Below, piece after piece: positions 16,803 to 25,518 of a DNA stretch of 64,000 nt. Under the pieces are notes generated by a model. The model did no database searches. It worked only from the letters and a program-made list of their open reading frames with translations, and was not told where the DNA came from. This stretch comes from Gordoniibacillus chartarius. Its GTDB lineage: Bacteria > Bacillota > Bacilli > Paenibacillales > NBRC-103111. The DNA lies in the NCBI RefSeq assembly GCF_042432825.1, contig NZ_JBHLWN010000124.1, positions 1 to 64,000 of the forward strand, in the 5' to 3' direction. A program made the position numbers and the translations under genes. The stretch's first letter is position 1. Every line of letters starts with the position of its first letter.

Positions 16803-17273
16803 CTAGTTGGTATCCCCCATATACACTTCGCCTGTATGCCTGGCGAGGAGCAACGGAACAAGTGCCGCGGGATACACCTCCACCTCAGGGAGGCGGTCCA
16901 GCTTGAGCCACTCGACGCCGATTTGATGATTGTCGGGGTTATGCCCCCGAAACGTTGCGGCCGCTTCGCCATCCTCATCTTCAAGCATGCAGCTGAAGTA
17001 AAACTCCACTTGATGAATATGCGAATCGTGTGCGGCAAACTGGTGGTTCGCACCGATATATTCACGAACGTGCAGCAGCTCTCCGACACGGACACTGCGG
17101 CCGATTTCCTCCAAGCATTCCCGCCGCACCGCATCCTTCAGCTCTTCGCCGAATTCTTGACCTCCGCCGGGAAACAAGTAAAACGAATGCCCATCATCGA
17201 TCCGGTTCACGGTCAACAGCACGCAGCCATCCTTCACGATAACCGCTTTAGCGGAATTTCGGATATTCGTCAC
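16803..17273 (-). CDS. NUDIX hydrolase
   Basis: A 156-residue pyrophosphohydrolase. The Nudix box is intact: G-G-G-Q-E-F-G-E-E-L-K-D-A-V-R-R-E-C-L-E-E-I-G at about 39-61, giving the metal-binding R-E-x2-E-E core. Start set at GTG 17273, 6 bases behind GGGAGGG. Substrate unknown (nucleoside diphosphate derivative). It follows the ChrA-like gene by 28 bases on the same strand. Confidence 0.88.
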   Translation of the reverse strand: MTNIRNSAKAVIVKDGCVLLTVNRIDDGHSFYLFPGGGQEFGEELKDAVRRECLEEIGRSVRVGELLHVREYIGANHQFAAHDSHIHQVEFYFSCMLEDEDGEAAATFRGHNPDNHQIGVEWLKLDRLPEVEVYPAALVPLLLARHTGEVYMGDTN

Positions 17274-17301
17274 GCCGGTCCCTCCCCATTTATCCTGCAG
17301 C

Positions 17302-17856
17302 TTACCCGCGGAAAAACAATGCGCCCGCCGCCAGCGCTCCGACGACACCCCACACCGCATTGATCTGCAAATACTGTACGGCGATAAAATAAACGGCTGC
17401 GATCAGGAACGGCAGAAAGCCGAACTTGCCAAGCTCGGGTGCGGACTGAAACGCATATTTGGCAAAATCGTACGCCAGCATGGCCAGCATAACGAAGATG
17501 ACGGGCTGTATGCCCTTTATCATGCCGCGGACGATCGGATTGCCGCTCAGCTTGTTCATGACGCCGACGAGGGCGATCATCGCCACTGCGGTAGGCATGA
17601 CCACCGCGATCAACGCCGCTGCTGCGCCGGGCCATCCTGCGACCTTAAAGCCGATATAAGCGGCCAGCTTCGTCGCAATCGGCCCCGGCAGCGCGTTGCC
17701 CATTGCCAGCGCCTTGCCAAATTCCTCGGTTGTCATCCAGCCGAATTGATTGACGACTTCGTTCTCGTAAATCGGAATAATGGACGGGCCTCCCCCGAAG
17801 CCTAGCATTGTCGCCCGGAAGAAGGCCAGAAATAAATGCCATATTTGCTGCAGCAT
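17302..17856 (-). CDS. half-size chromate transporter (ChrA family)
   Basis: A 184-residue ChrA-type protein with about six hydrophobic helices. The motif F-G-G-G-P-S-I-I-P near 20-28 and G-N-A-L-P-G-P-I-A-T-K near 53-63 are diagnostic. ChrA proteins export chromate or related oxyanions; half-size forms usually occur as two adjacent genes acting together. Only one half is present here, so it must act as a homodimer, have a distant partner, or transport something else. It lies 20 bases after the amidohydrolase gene. Confidence 0.87.
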   Translation of the reverse strand: MLQQIWHLFLAFFRATMLGFGGGPSIIPIYENEVVNQFGWMTTEEFGKALAMGNALPGPIATKLAAYIGFKVAGWPGAAAALIAVVMPTAVAMIALVGVMNKLSGNPIVRGMIKGIQPVIFVMLAMLAYDFAKYAFQSAPELGKFGFLPFLIAAVYFIAVQYLQINAVWGVVGALAAGALFFRG

Positions 17857-17876
17857 ACTCGCTCTGCCTCCCTAAG

Positions 17877-19208
17877 TTAAATCCGTTTCAATACGCGAGC
17901 GATCGCCGCATCCGCTTGCTTCAGTACGCGGGATTTATCGATGGTCGTCAGCTGTTTGCCCTTCATCACAACGTTGCCGTCGATCCATACCGTATCGACG
18001 TCTCCTCGCGTTGCCGCGTAGACGACACGGGAGAACGGATCCGCTTCATAAGACGGGTATGTATGAAAATCGTTCAAATCCAGCAGCTGCAAATCCGCTT
18101 TCTTGCCGACTTCAATGCTGCCGATCTCTCGTTCCAGTCCGAGCACCTCGGCCCCGCCCATCGTCGCCATCCGCAGCACCGTTCGTGCGTCCATGACGGT
18201 CGGTCCGTGCTGCACCTTCTGGATATACGCCGTCAGCCGCATCTCCTGAAACATGTCCAGATTATTATTGCATGGCGCTCCGTCGGCACCGATGCCCATC
18301 TTGATATGACGCCCCAGTAGATCGGGCGTTTCGGCGACGCCGGAAGCCAGCTTCAGATTCGAGCCCGGACAGTGCGTCACCTTCACGCCGCGGTCCCGAA
18401 TGATCCTCTTCTCTTCTTCGTTCAGCCATATCGAATGAGCCAGTACGAGTCTCGGTCCGGCCAAACCGATATGATCGAGGTAGACGACGTTGCGCATGCC
18501 GCGCTCGCGTTCGACGAGCTCGATCTCGCCTTGATTTTCCGAAGCGTGCGTATGGACGAGAACGTCGTACTTCGCCGATAAATCACGTACGCCGATCAGC
18601 AGCTCTTCCGTACAGGAAACGACAAACCGCGGACAGAAGGCGTACCCGATCCGGCCGTTCTCTTTGCCGTGCCACGCTTCAAGCAGGTCGACGCTCATTT
18701 GCAGCGACCGTTCGGTTTGCTCCTGCAGCGGAAGCGGCACATCGGCACCGTGGTCCATCATGACTTTGCCGGCGATAGCACGCAGTCCGCTCTCCCGTAT
18801 CGCTTCAAACGCGTACTCCGTATGATGCACGGTTTCCATATCGAGAATCGTCGTCGTCCCGCTGCGGATCAGCTCCCCGATGCCGAGCAGCGCCGACACA
18901 TAGACGGAATCCTCGTCATGAGCCGCTTCCAGCGGCCATATCCGTTTGCGCAGCCAGTCCAGCAGCTCGAGATCGTCGGCCCGGCCGCGAAACAGCGTTT
19001 GGCATAAGTGGATGTGCGTCTGAACGAACCCGGGCAGCAGCACATAGCCGCGTGCTTGTACGACGCAGTCCGCCTCGGCTTCATCGATTCCGGGATCGCC
19101 CTGCTCGATCTTGACGATGCGGTCGTTCTCCAGCAACACGTCTCCTACGAACACGTCAAGCGCCGCATTCATGGTCATTACCGTCGCCTGCCGAATTAAT
19201 GTTTTCAC
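17877..19208 (-). CDS. amidohydrolase, SAH/MTA/5'-deoxyadenosine deaminase type
   Basis: A 443-residue metal-dependent hydrolase of the TrzA/MtaD/DadD group. Zinc ligands are visible: H-I-H in G-F-V-Q-T-H-I-H near residue 64, the next His in V-H-T-H-A-S-E, and Asp in I-G-A-D-G-A-P. The H-C-P-G-S-N-L-K-L-A-S-G-V segment is shared with adenosine-derivative deaminases. Likely deaminates S-adenosylhomocysteine, methylthioadenosine or 5'-deoxyadenosine; guanine deaminase or chlorohydrolase activity is less likely. First gene of a probable operon with chrA and the NUDIX gene. Confidence 0.82.
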   Translation of the reverse strand: MKTLIRQATVMTMNAALDVFVGDVLLENDRIVKIEQGDPGIDEAEADCVVQARGYVLLPGFVQTHIHLCQTLFRGRADDLELLDWLRKRIWPLEAAHDEDSVYVSALLGIGELIRSGTTTILDMETVHHTEYAFEAIRESGLRAIAGKVMMDHGADVPLPLQEQTERSLQMSVDLLEAWHGKENGRIGYAFCPRFVVSCTEELLIGVRDLSAKYDVLVHTHASENQGEIELVERERGMRNVVYLDHIGLAGPRLVLAHSIWLNEEEKRIIRDRGVKVTHCPGSNLKLASGVAETPDLLGRHIKMGIGADGAPCNNNLDMFQEMRLTAYIQKVQHGPTVMDARTVLRMATMGGAEVLGLEREIGSIEVGKKADLQLLDLNDFHTYPSYEADPFSRVVYAATRGDVDTVWIDGNVVMKGKQLTTIDKSRVLKQADAAIARVLKRI

Positions 19209-19299
19209 CAGCGTCTCCCTTTCCCTTCAATAGCCTTCCAAGCGGCTCCCTACGATTGTTTCCTTGTGCTATACTTACTAGTACTGGAGGTGTAACGCA

Positions 19300-20367
19300 A
19301 TGAATGTAATTAAACAAAAAGACCGTGCCGAGCTGGAGCGCCGGCTGCCCGCCATGCCGTGGTACGTCGACCGTTTCATCCAATATAAGCTGCCGGACCT
19401 CTCGCCTTCCTCGCTGCTTGAATACATACGCGATTACGAAACGTTCTTCGGCTGGCTGCTGGCGGAAGGCTTGGCCGAAGGCCCGGCCATTCGGGATATC
19501 CCGATCACGGCGCTGGAGCTGCTGCGGACGGACGACATCGACCGGTTCCGGATGCACCTGGCCACCCGCAAAGAACAAGCCAACACGCGAACGACGATCA
19601 CCCGCAAGCTCTCGTCCATGCGCTCACTGTTTCATTACTTAAGCCAGATCGCCGAAGACGAGAATTATTATCCGCTGCTCAAACGCAACGTGATGGCCAA
19701 GATCGAAATCAAGCGCTCGCAGAAACCGAAAGATACCGCTGCCAAGCTCGAAGGCAAGCTGCTGCAGGAGCAGGAAATTTTCGAATTCATCGATTATATT
19801 AAATCCGTCTATCCGCATGAGGTCGCCACGAACAAGCAAGCGCTGTATGCGTATGAGATGAACTGGCAGCGCGACGTCTGTCTGGTCAGTCTCATTCTGA
19901 ATTCCGGCCTGCGCGTGTCCGAGGTCGTCAACATGAATATCGACGATATCGACCTGAAGAAGAAGCTGCTCTATGTACATCGCAAAGGAAAAGACGATAC
20001 GTTCAAGACGCCGGTTTATTTTCGCCAGGACGCCTTGGAGCATCTCGAAGCTTACCTGGAGCGCCGCCAGCCGCAGTACAAGCCGTCCAAACGGGAGAAG
20101 GCGCTGTTCCTGGCGATTGCCAACGGCAAGAAGGAAGGCGAACGAATGACGAAGCGGGCGATCCAAGAGATGGTCGTAAAATACGCCAAGCGCTTCGGCA
20201 AGCCGTACTTGTCCGTTCACAAGCTGCGCCACTCGTTCGCGACCGATTATTATTTACGCAATGACTTGTATAAAACGCAAGAGCAGCTCGGGCACGCCTC
20301 GCCGGAAACGACGCAAATTTACGCGCACTTGACGGACAAGACGATGGCCGAGGCAATCGACAACTAA
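19300..20367 (+). CDS. xerS: tyrosine recombinase XerS
   Basis: A 355-residue tyrosine recombinase of the long XerS form (about 356 in streptococci), not the 300-residue XerC/D form. Catalytic residues are intact: Arg205 in S-G-L-R-V-S-E, Lys229 in H-R-K-G-K, His307 and Arg310 in H-K-L-R-H, His332 in L-G-H-A-S and Tyr341 in Q-I-Y-A-H. The N-terminal SAM-like arm-binding domain spans 30-120. XerS resolves chromosome dimers alone at a dif-type site; I see no such site nearby. No mobile-element genes flank it, so a housekeeping role is likely. Confidence 0.88.
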   Translation: MNVIKQKDRAELERRLPAMPWYVDRFIQYKLPDLSPSSLLEYIRDYETFFGWLLAEGLAEGPAIRDIPITALELLRTDDIDRFRMHLATRKEQANTRTTITRKLSSMRSLFHYLSQIAEDENYYPLLKRNVMAKIEIKRSQKPKDTAAKLEGKLLQEQEIFEFIDYIKSVYPHEVATNKQALYAYEMNWQRDVCLVSLILNSGLRVSEVVNMNIDDIDLKKKLLYVHRKGKDDTFKTPVYFRQDALEHLEAYLERRQPQYKPSKREKALFLAIANGKKEGERMTKRAIQEMVVKYAKRFGKPYLSVHKLRHSFATDYYLRNDLYKTQEQLGHASPETTQIYAHLTDKTMAEAIDN

Positions 20368-20375
20368 ACGTCGAG

Positions 20376-20882
20376 CTATACTTTCAAATCGTCTTCCAGC
20401 GCAAGCTCGAAATCTTCGATATCGAACAGCAGCACGCCTACGCCCGCTTCGTAACACTTGTCCAGAAAATCAAGCTGATCCGTCAGCAGAGCGACATTCT
20501 CCTGCATGGCCGTCAGCAGCAGCTCCGTCTCCACCGGATCGAACGCTTCGCCGAAATAAGCGTTATCAACGGCGTTAACGACCGTAAGCGTCACATGCTC
20601 GTTAATCGGAAACGGCGGACTCTTCTTCCATGGAAGCGTGAGCGAGCGCTCCAGCTTCTTCTTGTTGAACGAATCCTCGAAGAAGGCGATGAGCTCGGCG
20701 ATCTTTTTCTTGACGTGTTCGTCCTCGCGCGGGTCGGGCATGACGGCCTCGCCGCTGTCCCGCATATCGTACAGCTCCATAACCGTTGAATAAGGAATTA
20801 AATACTCCACGGGCTTGCCCGGAACGAGCAATTGCCCGTAAGTTGTTAATAAAACGGCTTCTATAACAATGCGGCGGGTCAT
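20376..20882 (-). CDS. conserved hypothetical protein
   Basis: A 168-residue acidic soluble protein that I do not recognise. Residues 1-40 look like a beta-rich start (R-R-I-V-I-E-A-V-L-L-T-T-Y-G), 60-80 is a charged helix rich in Lys/Glu, and 125-160 is a further acidic helical region. No signal peptide. Convergent with xerS, 8 bases apart. Confidence 0.65.
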   Translation of the reverse strand: MTRRIVIEAVLLTTYGQLLVPGKPVEYLIPYSTVMELYDMRDSGEAVMPDPREDEHVKKKIAELIAFFEDSFNKKKLERSLTLPWKKSPPFPINEHVTLTVVNAVDNAYFGEAFDPVETELLLTAMQENVALLTDQLDFLDKCYEAGVGVLLFDIEDFELALEDDLKV

Positions 20883-21022
20883 CGAATGTTGCGCCCCCCG
20901 TCTGTACAGCCCGATATCCTATGATGTGCGCACATTGGCGTTACTCCCCTTTCTGTTGCTATTATAGTATAGTCGTGAACAAAAATCATGTACGACCGCC
21001 CTATCGAGAAAGGAAGATTTCT

Positions 21023-21208
21023 ATGTCGTCGTTCGTCCTAATTCTGCTTGGCGTGCTGGTCAGCGGATCGCTGTTCAGCATCGGCTTTATGCAAATCGTT
21101 CGCAAGCGCCCGGTGCTTGGCATCGTCTTGTCCGTCGCAGCCTTGCTGCTGTTCATTTCGATGTTCGTTTTCATTAAAGAACCGGCCCCGATTCAATCGG
21201 TCAGCTAA
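21023..21208 (+). CDS. small two-helix membrane protein
   Basis: A 61-residue protein with two predicted membrane helices (about 4-24 and 31-52) separated by a short basic loop (R-K-R-P). AAAGGAAG lies 7 bases before ATG 21023, which is better supported than upstream starts. It lies 25 bases before the thioesterase gene and is probably cotranscribed. No family recognised. Confidence 0.65.
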   Translation: MSSFVLILLGVLVSGSLFSIGFMQIVRKRPVLGIVLSVAALLLFISMFVFIKEPAPIQSVS

Positions 21209-21233
21209 TTCGTATCGTTGAGGTGATGCCTCC

Positions 21234-21683
21234 ATGACATCTGAAGTCGATTTGACCGCTTTTCGTTTCCGCAGCAGCGCGAAGGTGCGCTTCTGCGAAA
21301 CGGACGCTAACGGCCATATGAGCCACGTAACGACCGTCATCTTCATGGAGCAGGCACGTACCGAGTATTCCAGCGGACTCGGCTTGTTCGGACGGGAGCG
21401 CAGCGCTGACGATGGCAAAACGTTCGTTCTGGCCGCCCAGTCGGTCAATTATCGCTCACAGGCTTACTTCGCCGACGAAATCGACATCTTCGTACGCGTA
21501 TCGCGCATCGGAACGTCCTCCCTGGACATGGAATATGTGCTGATCAACCGGGATAGCGGCGCTGTCGTCAGCACAGGCTCAAGTACAATGGTTTATTTCG
21601 ACAGCACACTCCAGAAGAGTACCCCTCTTCCCGCCGACCTGTCGGAGCGGATCGAACGCTTTGAAGCGTCATTCGGCAGCTAA
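21234..21683 (+). CDS. 4HBT-type acyl-CoA thioesterase
   Basis: A 149-residue hotdog-fold thioesterase. The family motif C-E-T-D-A-N-G-H-M-S-H near residues 22-32 includes the catalytic Asp of YbgC/FadM-type enzymes. The rest alternates long strands as expected. Acyl substrate unknown. AGGTGATG precedes the ATG. Confidence 0.82.
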   Translation: MTSEVDLTAFRFRSSAKVRFCETDANGHMSHVTTVIFMEQARTEYSSGLGLFGRERSADDGKTFVLAAQSVNYRSQAYFADEIDIFVRVSRIGTSSLDMEYVLINRDSGAVVSTGSSTMVYFDSTLQKSTPLPADLSERIERFEASFGS

Positions 21684-21798
21684 TGAAGCTTGCTTTCAAA
21701 AGTTCGTATTATTCCTGTTATACCCATCGCCAACTCGCCCCTTTCCTGCTATAATAATTCAGCTGTTGTCGAATTTTGGCTGAAGGGAAAGGGGAAGC

Positions 21799-22461
21799 AT
21801 GGCAGTGATCGTTGTCGGTGGGATGATTGGACTGGGCAAGACGTCGGTAGCCACGCTGATCGGCGACAAGCTGAACAGCGAAGTTTTCTTTGAAAGCGTA
21901 GAGGAAAATCCGATATTGCCTTTATTTTATACGGCTTCGGAAGAAGAAATTGAGCGCAAGCGCTACCCGTTCCTTCTCCAGCTATACTTTTTGGATACAC
22001 GGTTTCGCGCGATCAAGCAGGCGCTCGGCAATCGGCACAACGTTCTCGACCGGAGCATCTATGAGGATTGGTATTTTGCGAAGGTGAACCGGGATCTCGG
22101 CAGAATCAGCGACCTGGAGTTTTCCATCTACGAAAATTTGGCCGCCAATATGATGGCAGAGCTGGCCGAGCTTCCGAAGAAAGCCCCCGACCTTATGGTA
22201 TATCTGAAAGGCTCGTTCGAAACCGTCCTTCACCGTATCGGCCTGCGCGGACGCAGCTTCGAGCAGGACCCGGCGCTAGTGGAATATTACCGTACATTGT
22301 GGTCGGGCTATGACGATTGGGTTATGAATTATTACGACGCATCCGAAGTTTTAGTTGTCGATATGGACAAGACCGACGTCGTCGGCAGACCGGAAGATGC
22401 GGAACGCCTCGTTGCCGACGTGCTGGCGAAGCTGTCGGAGATCGCTTCTGCCGATTCCTGA
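21799..22461 (+). CDS. deoxynucleoside kinase (dAdo/dGuo/dCyd kinase family)
   Basis: A 220-residue salvage kinase phosphorylating deoxyribonucleosides with ATP. P-loop G-G-M-I-G-L-G-K-T at 7-15, the Asp-Arg-Ser motif in L-D-R-S-I-Y-E-D near 79-86 and the lid region R-I-G-L-R-G-R-S-F near 147-155 are visible. The family includes Bacillus Dck and Dgk, which usually occur side by side; only one is present here, so specificity cannot be assigned. AAAGGGGAAG lies before the ATG. Confidence 0.9.
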   Translation: MAVIVVGGMIGLGKTSVATLIGDKLNSEVFFESVEENPILPLFYTASEEEIERKRYPFLLQLYFLDTRFRAIKQALGNRHNVLDRSIYEDWYFAKVNRDLGRISDLEFSIYENLAANMMAELAELPKKAPDLMVYLKGSFETVLHRIGLRGRSFEQDPALVEYYRTLWSGYDDWVMNYYDASEVLVVDMDKTDVVGRPEDAERLVADVLAKLSEIASADS

Positions 22462-22474
22462 GCAAGCATACATA

Positions 22475-22510
22475 GAAGCCCCGGAACGATCAAGTTCCGG
22501 GGCTTCTTGC
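22475..22510 (+). terminator. terminator after the deoxynucleoside kinase gene
   Basis: GAAGCCCCGGAAC pairs with GTTCCGGGGCTTC around GATCAA, then TTGC. Strong stem with a short T run; may also serve the opposite strand. Confidence 0.85.
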
Positions 22511-22523
22511 TGTACTGCCGGCG

Positions 22524-22838
22524 TTACATCAATACGGTAGGCTGTGCCTGAGCGGCGCGGGAAACGATCTGAAATTGCTGCAGCGTCTGCGCGATCTGCT
22601 GCTCCAGTTGTTGAAGCTCGCGAAGCTGACCCTGCGCCTGCACCTGGACTTGATTTTGTGCATAGTGCAGCCGCGTCATGACCTGCTGGAGCATTTGCTC
22701 CGTCATCATGAGCTGCTGCGAGAAATTGCTGACACCCGCTTGCGTAAGCGTCATCTGGATTTGTGGATCGGTCTGCTGAAGCTGAGAACCGGTTCCGCTT
22801 CGGTTGAATGCACTGCTGTTGTTCATCGGATTCATCAC
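22524..22838 (-). CDS. glutamine-rich coiled-coil hypothetical protein
   Basis: A 104-residue protein with a polar Asn/Ser/Gln start and a long Gln-rich helix (about 40-95) with heptad-like Leu/Met/Val spacing and Q-L-x-x-L-Q-Q-L-x-Q. No membrane segment. GTG 22838 is chosen because AGGAGG lies 11 bases upstream; ATG 22835 is the next codon. It may end the minus-strand run starting at the SigW-like gene. No family recognised. Confidence 0.6.
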   Translation of the reverse strand: MMNPMNNSSAFNRSGTGSQLQQTDPQIQMTLTQAGVSNFSQQLMMTEQMLQQVMTRLHYAQNQVQVQAQGQLRELQQLEQQIAQTLQQFQIVSRAAQAQPTVLM

Positions 22839-22896
22839 GCTGGGTTCGCCCTCCTTCATCGGCAATCCCTAGTACGATGCGCGGCTGCCGGCAGTT

Positions 22897-23412
22897 TTAT
22901 ACCTTAGCGTCCAATGCTTTGCGCAGCTGCCGGAATATATCCGCCATCTCCTCCAGCTTCATCCGCACAAGGCCGCTGGAAGAAGGCGCGACGAACTCCT
23001 TGACTCCCGGAACGACAGGCTCCGTCTGAAAGCCCCACCCTACGTTTCGCCGTCCGCTATACTGCTCGTAAACCCCTTTGCCGACAAAGCATACGATATA
23101 AGGCCGGTACGCTTCGATTTTCTCCCGAAGCGTTTGCCGGCCTTGTTCATATTCTTCCTTCGTAATCTCATCTGCGGTCTTTGTCGGACGCGAGACGATA
23201 TTCGTAAAGCCGTACCCAAGCTCGAGCAGATCGCCATCCTCGCTAGGCGTATACAGCCGATCCGTCAAACCGGATGCATATAAAAGTCGGTAAAACCGAT
23301 TGCTCGGGTTCGCATAATGGTGGCCGGTTTCACCGGATCGAAGACTCGGATTGTAGCCGACGAACAAAATCGACAGTCCGCTGCGGATATGGTCCGGAAT
23401 CGAGCTTAACAT
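22897..23412 (-). CDS. mug: mismatch-specific (G:U/T) DNA glycosylase, Mug type
   Basis: A 171-residue member of the uracil-DNA glycosylase superfamily, Mug/TDG branch. The active-site segment V-G-Y-N-P-S-L near 18-24 has the branch-defining Asn, followed by H-Y-A-N-P-S-N-R-F-Y near 32-41. The C-terminal loop V-A-P-S-S-S-G-L near 141-148 inserts into the DNA. Removes uracil or thymine mispaired with guanine. It lies 26 bases after an unknown gene on the same strand. Confidence 0.88.
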   Translation of the reverse strand: MLSSIPDHIRSGLSILFVGYNPSLRSGETGHHYANPSNRFYRLLYASGLTDRLYTPSEDGDLLELGYGFTNIVSRPTKTADEITKEEYEQGRQTLREKIEAYRPYIVCFVGKGVYEQYSGRRNVGWGFQTEPVVPGVKEFVAPSSSGLVRMKLEEMADIFRQLRKALDAKV

Positions 23413-23438
23413 ATCGTTATCCGCCCTCCGTTCTTCTG

Positions 23439-23837
23439 TTATTCCGTCTGCAGCCCATGCATTCCCGCATAACGGGAAATAACGGCCAAGAGGTCCGGCA
23501 AAACCGGCATGATGAACTGCGCACGGCCTAACGTGAATATGCCGCTTCGGTTATGGACGATCGCTTCTTTGACGAAGAAACGGTAGTGCTGCGGGCCGAT
23601 CGCCACCGTCATGATTTCATTGCTTGCCGCGTTGCGGCTTGTAAACGTCATCGTCTGAGTTCCCTTTACTTCGAACGGAACGATGCCGGTAATGTCCGCC
23701 AGACGGACGTGATAGTTAACGTGGGGCTTCTGCAGAACGAATTCCATTGTCGAGACGGTCAAGCCGAACTCATGCTTCTTATGCGACATCTTCAGCTCGC
23801 CCTCAAGCGATTTAATCCGAATGAAGTTTTCGTTCAT
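23439..23837 (-). CDS. conserved hypothetical protein
   Basis: A 132-residue soluble, mostly beta protein with a helical C terminus (about 105-130). Features such as F-E-V-K-G-T-Q-T-M-T-F near 55-65 and H-Y-R-F-F-V near 82-87 suggest a PH-like fold, but this is only an impression. GGGGGG precedes the ATG. It lies between bdbC and mug in a closely spaced run. Confidence 0.6.
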   Translation of the reverse strand: MNENFIRIKSLEGELKMSHKKHEFGLTVSTMEFVLQKPHVNYHVRLADITGIVPFEVKGTQTMTFTSRNAASNEIMTVAIGPQHYRFFVKEAIVHNRSGIFTLGRAQFIMPVLPDLLAVISRYAGMHGLQTE

Positions 23838-23870
23838 GGTGCGCCCCCCGTCTCCCGTCTCGATCTACGT

Positions 23871-24299
23871 TCATTCGTCTGCCGGTTCGTTCCTGCCTAT
23901 CGCAAGAAAAATAATAATCAAGATAAATGCAATTAATGCCAGCATCGGAATGGTCACGAAGCCGTCCAAATAATCTTCGTTGCAGGGTACGCCAATCGTG
24001 CAGGGCGCAAGCTCGGCCAGCGCCGGTATTTTTTGCTCGAGCGTATGCCACAGAGAGATGAGTCCGCCAATAATCGCAAGGGGCATCGCATACGATACAA
24101 TGCTTCGTTCGCCTCGGTATGCGGCAATCCCGAGCAGGAGCGACAGCGGGTACATGCAAATGCGCTGCAGCCAGCACAGCTTGCAGGGCTCAAACCGGAG
24201 TATTTCGCTGAAATACAAGCTTCCCAGCATTGCGACAACGGCGACGATCCAGGCAAAATACAGCCCGAAGCGGCGTGTGACGTCAAGCACATAGCTCAC
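23871..24299 (-). CDS. bdbC: thiol-disulfide oxidoreductase BdbC (DsbB family)
   Basis: A 142-residue membrane protein with four helices (about 15-30, 42-60, 68-85, 117-134). Redox cysteines are Cys39/Cys42 in P-C-K-L-C-W and Cys100/Cys106 in P-C-T-I-G-V-P-C. It re-oxidises BdbD and passes electrons to quinone. It lies 3 bases after bdbD, a conserved Bacillus pairing needed for ComGC and other secreted disulfides. Confidence 0.92.
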   Translation of the reverse strand: MSYVLDVTRRFGLYFAWIVAVVAMLGSLYFSEILRFEPCKLCWLQRICMYPLSLLLGIAAYRGERSIVSYAMPLAIIGGLISLWHTLEQKIPALAELAPCTIGVPCNEDYLDGFVTIPMLALIAFILIIIFLAIGRNEPADE

Positions 24300-24302
24300 G
24301 GC

Positions 24303-25022
24303 TTACTTCGCTCCCTTTTGCTGCTCGATCAGCTGCTTCAAGGCGTTGTAATCGGAGAATTTATCGAATTTAACGCCATTTACGAACAAGGTCGGCGTGC
24401 TGTTGACGCCATTCGATACCCCGCTGTTATACTGCTTCTGAACCTCAGACTTATACGTTTCGCCGTCAATATCTTTCTTGAGCTGCTCCAGATTAATGCC
24501 GAGATTCGCCTTGGACGCGAGCTCGACAAGGTATTCGCTGGTTGCCCAAGCGGTCCGCTCGTCCCTCTGGTTGTCATAAATCGATTTGTAGAACGGCCAG
24601 AACGCTTCGCTGTTCTGACGGTAGACGGCTTGAGCGGCATAAGCGGCGGTGAAAGAGTCCTTGCCGATGAACGGGAAATTCGCGAAATACAGGGCGACTT
24701 CCCCTTTGTCGATGTAGTCGGCTTTTAACTTCGGATAAATTTGCTGGGTAAAATATTGACAGGACGGGCACTTGAAATCCCCGTATTCGATAATTTTTAC
24801 CGGAGCGTCCGAGTTTCCTGTGACCGGCAAGCCTTCCGTCGAAATGTTAGCGGCTTGTCCGCCACCGTTCTGTCCCGGCGCCAGCCAGATCAGCCCGACT
24901 ATGACCGCCACGACGGCTATGGTGATCCAGATTAGCCGCTGCATAGACTTTCGCTGCTTTTGCTCCTCGATTTTCTTTCGCTCACTGTAGCTGAGCTTCG
25001 GCTTCCCCTGCTTCTTCGACAC
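24303..25022 (-). CDS. bdbD: thiol-disulfide oxidoreductase BdbD (DsbA family)
   Basis: A 239-residue membrane-anchored thioredoxin-fold oxidase. A very basic N terminus and one helix (29-47) anchor it; the extracellular domain has the active site C-P-S-C at 85-88 and the cis-Pro loop S-T-P-T-L-F near 206-211. Introduces disulfides into exported proteins. Start is GTG 25022, 7 bases after GGAGAGGAG; upstream starts would overlap the DinB gene. Partner BdbC is immediately downstream. Confidence 0.92.
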   Translation of the reverse strand: MSKKQGKPKLSYSERKKIEEQKQRKSMQRLIWITIAVVAVIVGLIWLAPGQNGGGQAANISTEGLPVTGNSDAPVKIIEYGDFKCPSCQYFTQQIYPKLKADYIDKGEVALYFANFPFIGKDSFTAAYAAQAVYRQNSEAFWPFYKSIYDNQRDERTAWATSEYLVELASKANLGINLEQLKKDIDGETYKSEVQKQYNSGVSNGVNSTPTLFVNGVKFDKFSDYNALKQLIEQQKGAK

Positions 25023-25038
25023 GGTTAATCTCCTCTCC

Positions 25039-25518
25039 TTATCCGTTCCGGGCGGCAATTGCTTTGCGGAGCCCCAGAATCGCTCCCTGATGAAGGCCTT
25101 CATGATACAAGCTGTGCGTCAGCACTTCGCCGATAGTCGTCATTTCCCTGCCTAGCCGGACGAACGGCTTCAAGGCCGGATCGTCCAGACGCGGTCCGAG
25201 CTTATCGCATATGTAAGCGGTCTGTATCTGTAATCTATGTTTTAATTCCTGCAGCGTCGGGGTAGTCTCCGTCCAATCGGACGGTTTCGTCTTGTTGCCG
25301 AACCATCGAAGGTATTCCGGGGGCAGCTGCGGCTCCATACCGGCAAAGTGAGTCGCAAGCTGCTCCTGCGTAATCAAGATATGCCCCAAATTCCAGCGAA
25401 TATTGTTCGGGAAACCGGCAGGCTGCCGGTCCGCCAGCTCTTCATCCAGATGATCGAAGGCTGTAAGCGTTATCGCACGGACCAGCTCGACCTGCCGCAG
25501 AAGCTGCTCGCTATTCAT
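25039..25518 (-). CDS. DinB family protein
   Basis: A 159-residue four-helix-bundle protein of the DinB/YfiT superfamily. The metal-binding histidine pattern is visible: His in N-L-G-H-I near residue 41 and H-x3-H in H-S-L-Y-H-E-G-L-H-Q near 136-145. Family members include thiol transferases and many of unknown function. ATG 25518 overlaps the stop codon of the sigma factor gene (ATGA), so it is translationally coupled to it, where an anti-sigma gene would be expected. Confidence 0.82.
   Translation of the reverse strand: MNSEQLLRQVELVRAITLTAFDHLDEELADRQPAGFPNNIRWNLGHILITQEQLATHFAGMEPQLPPEYLRWFGNKTKPSDWTETTPTLQELKHRLQIQTAYICDKLGPRLDDPALKPFVRLGREMTTIGEVLTHSLYHEGLHQGAILGLRKAIAARNG

Noticed and set aside
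19300..20367. XerS as integrase of a mobile element
   Set aside because: No attachment repeats, excisionase or cargo genes; neighbours are core metabolic genes and the protein is a full-length XerS type.
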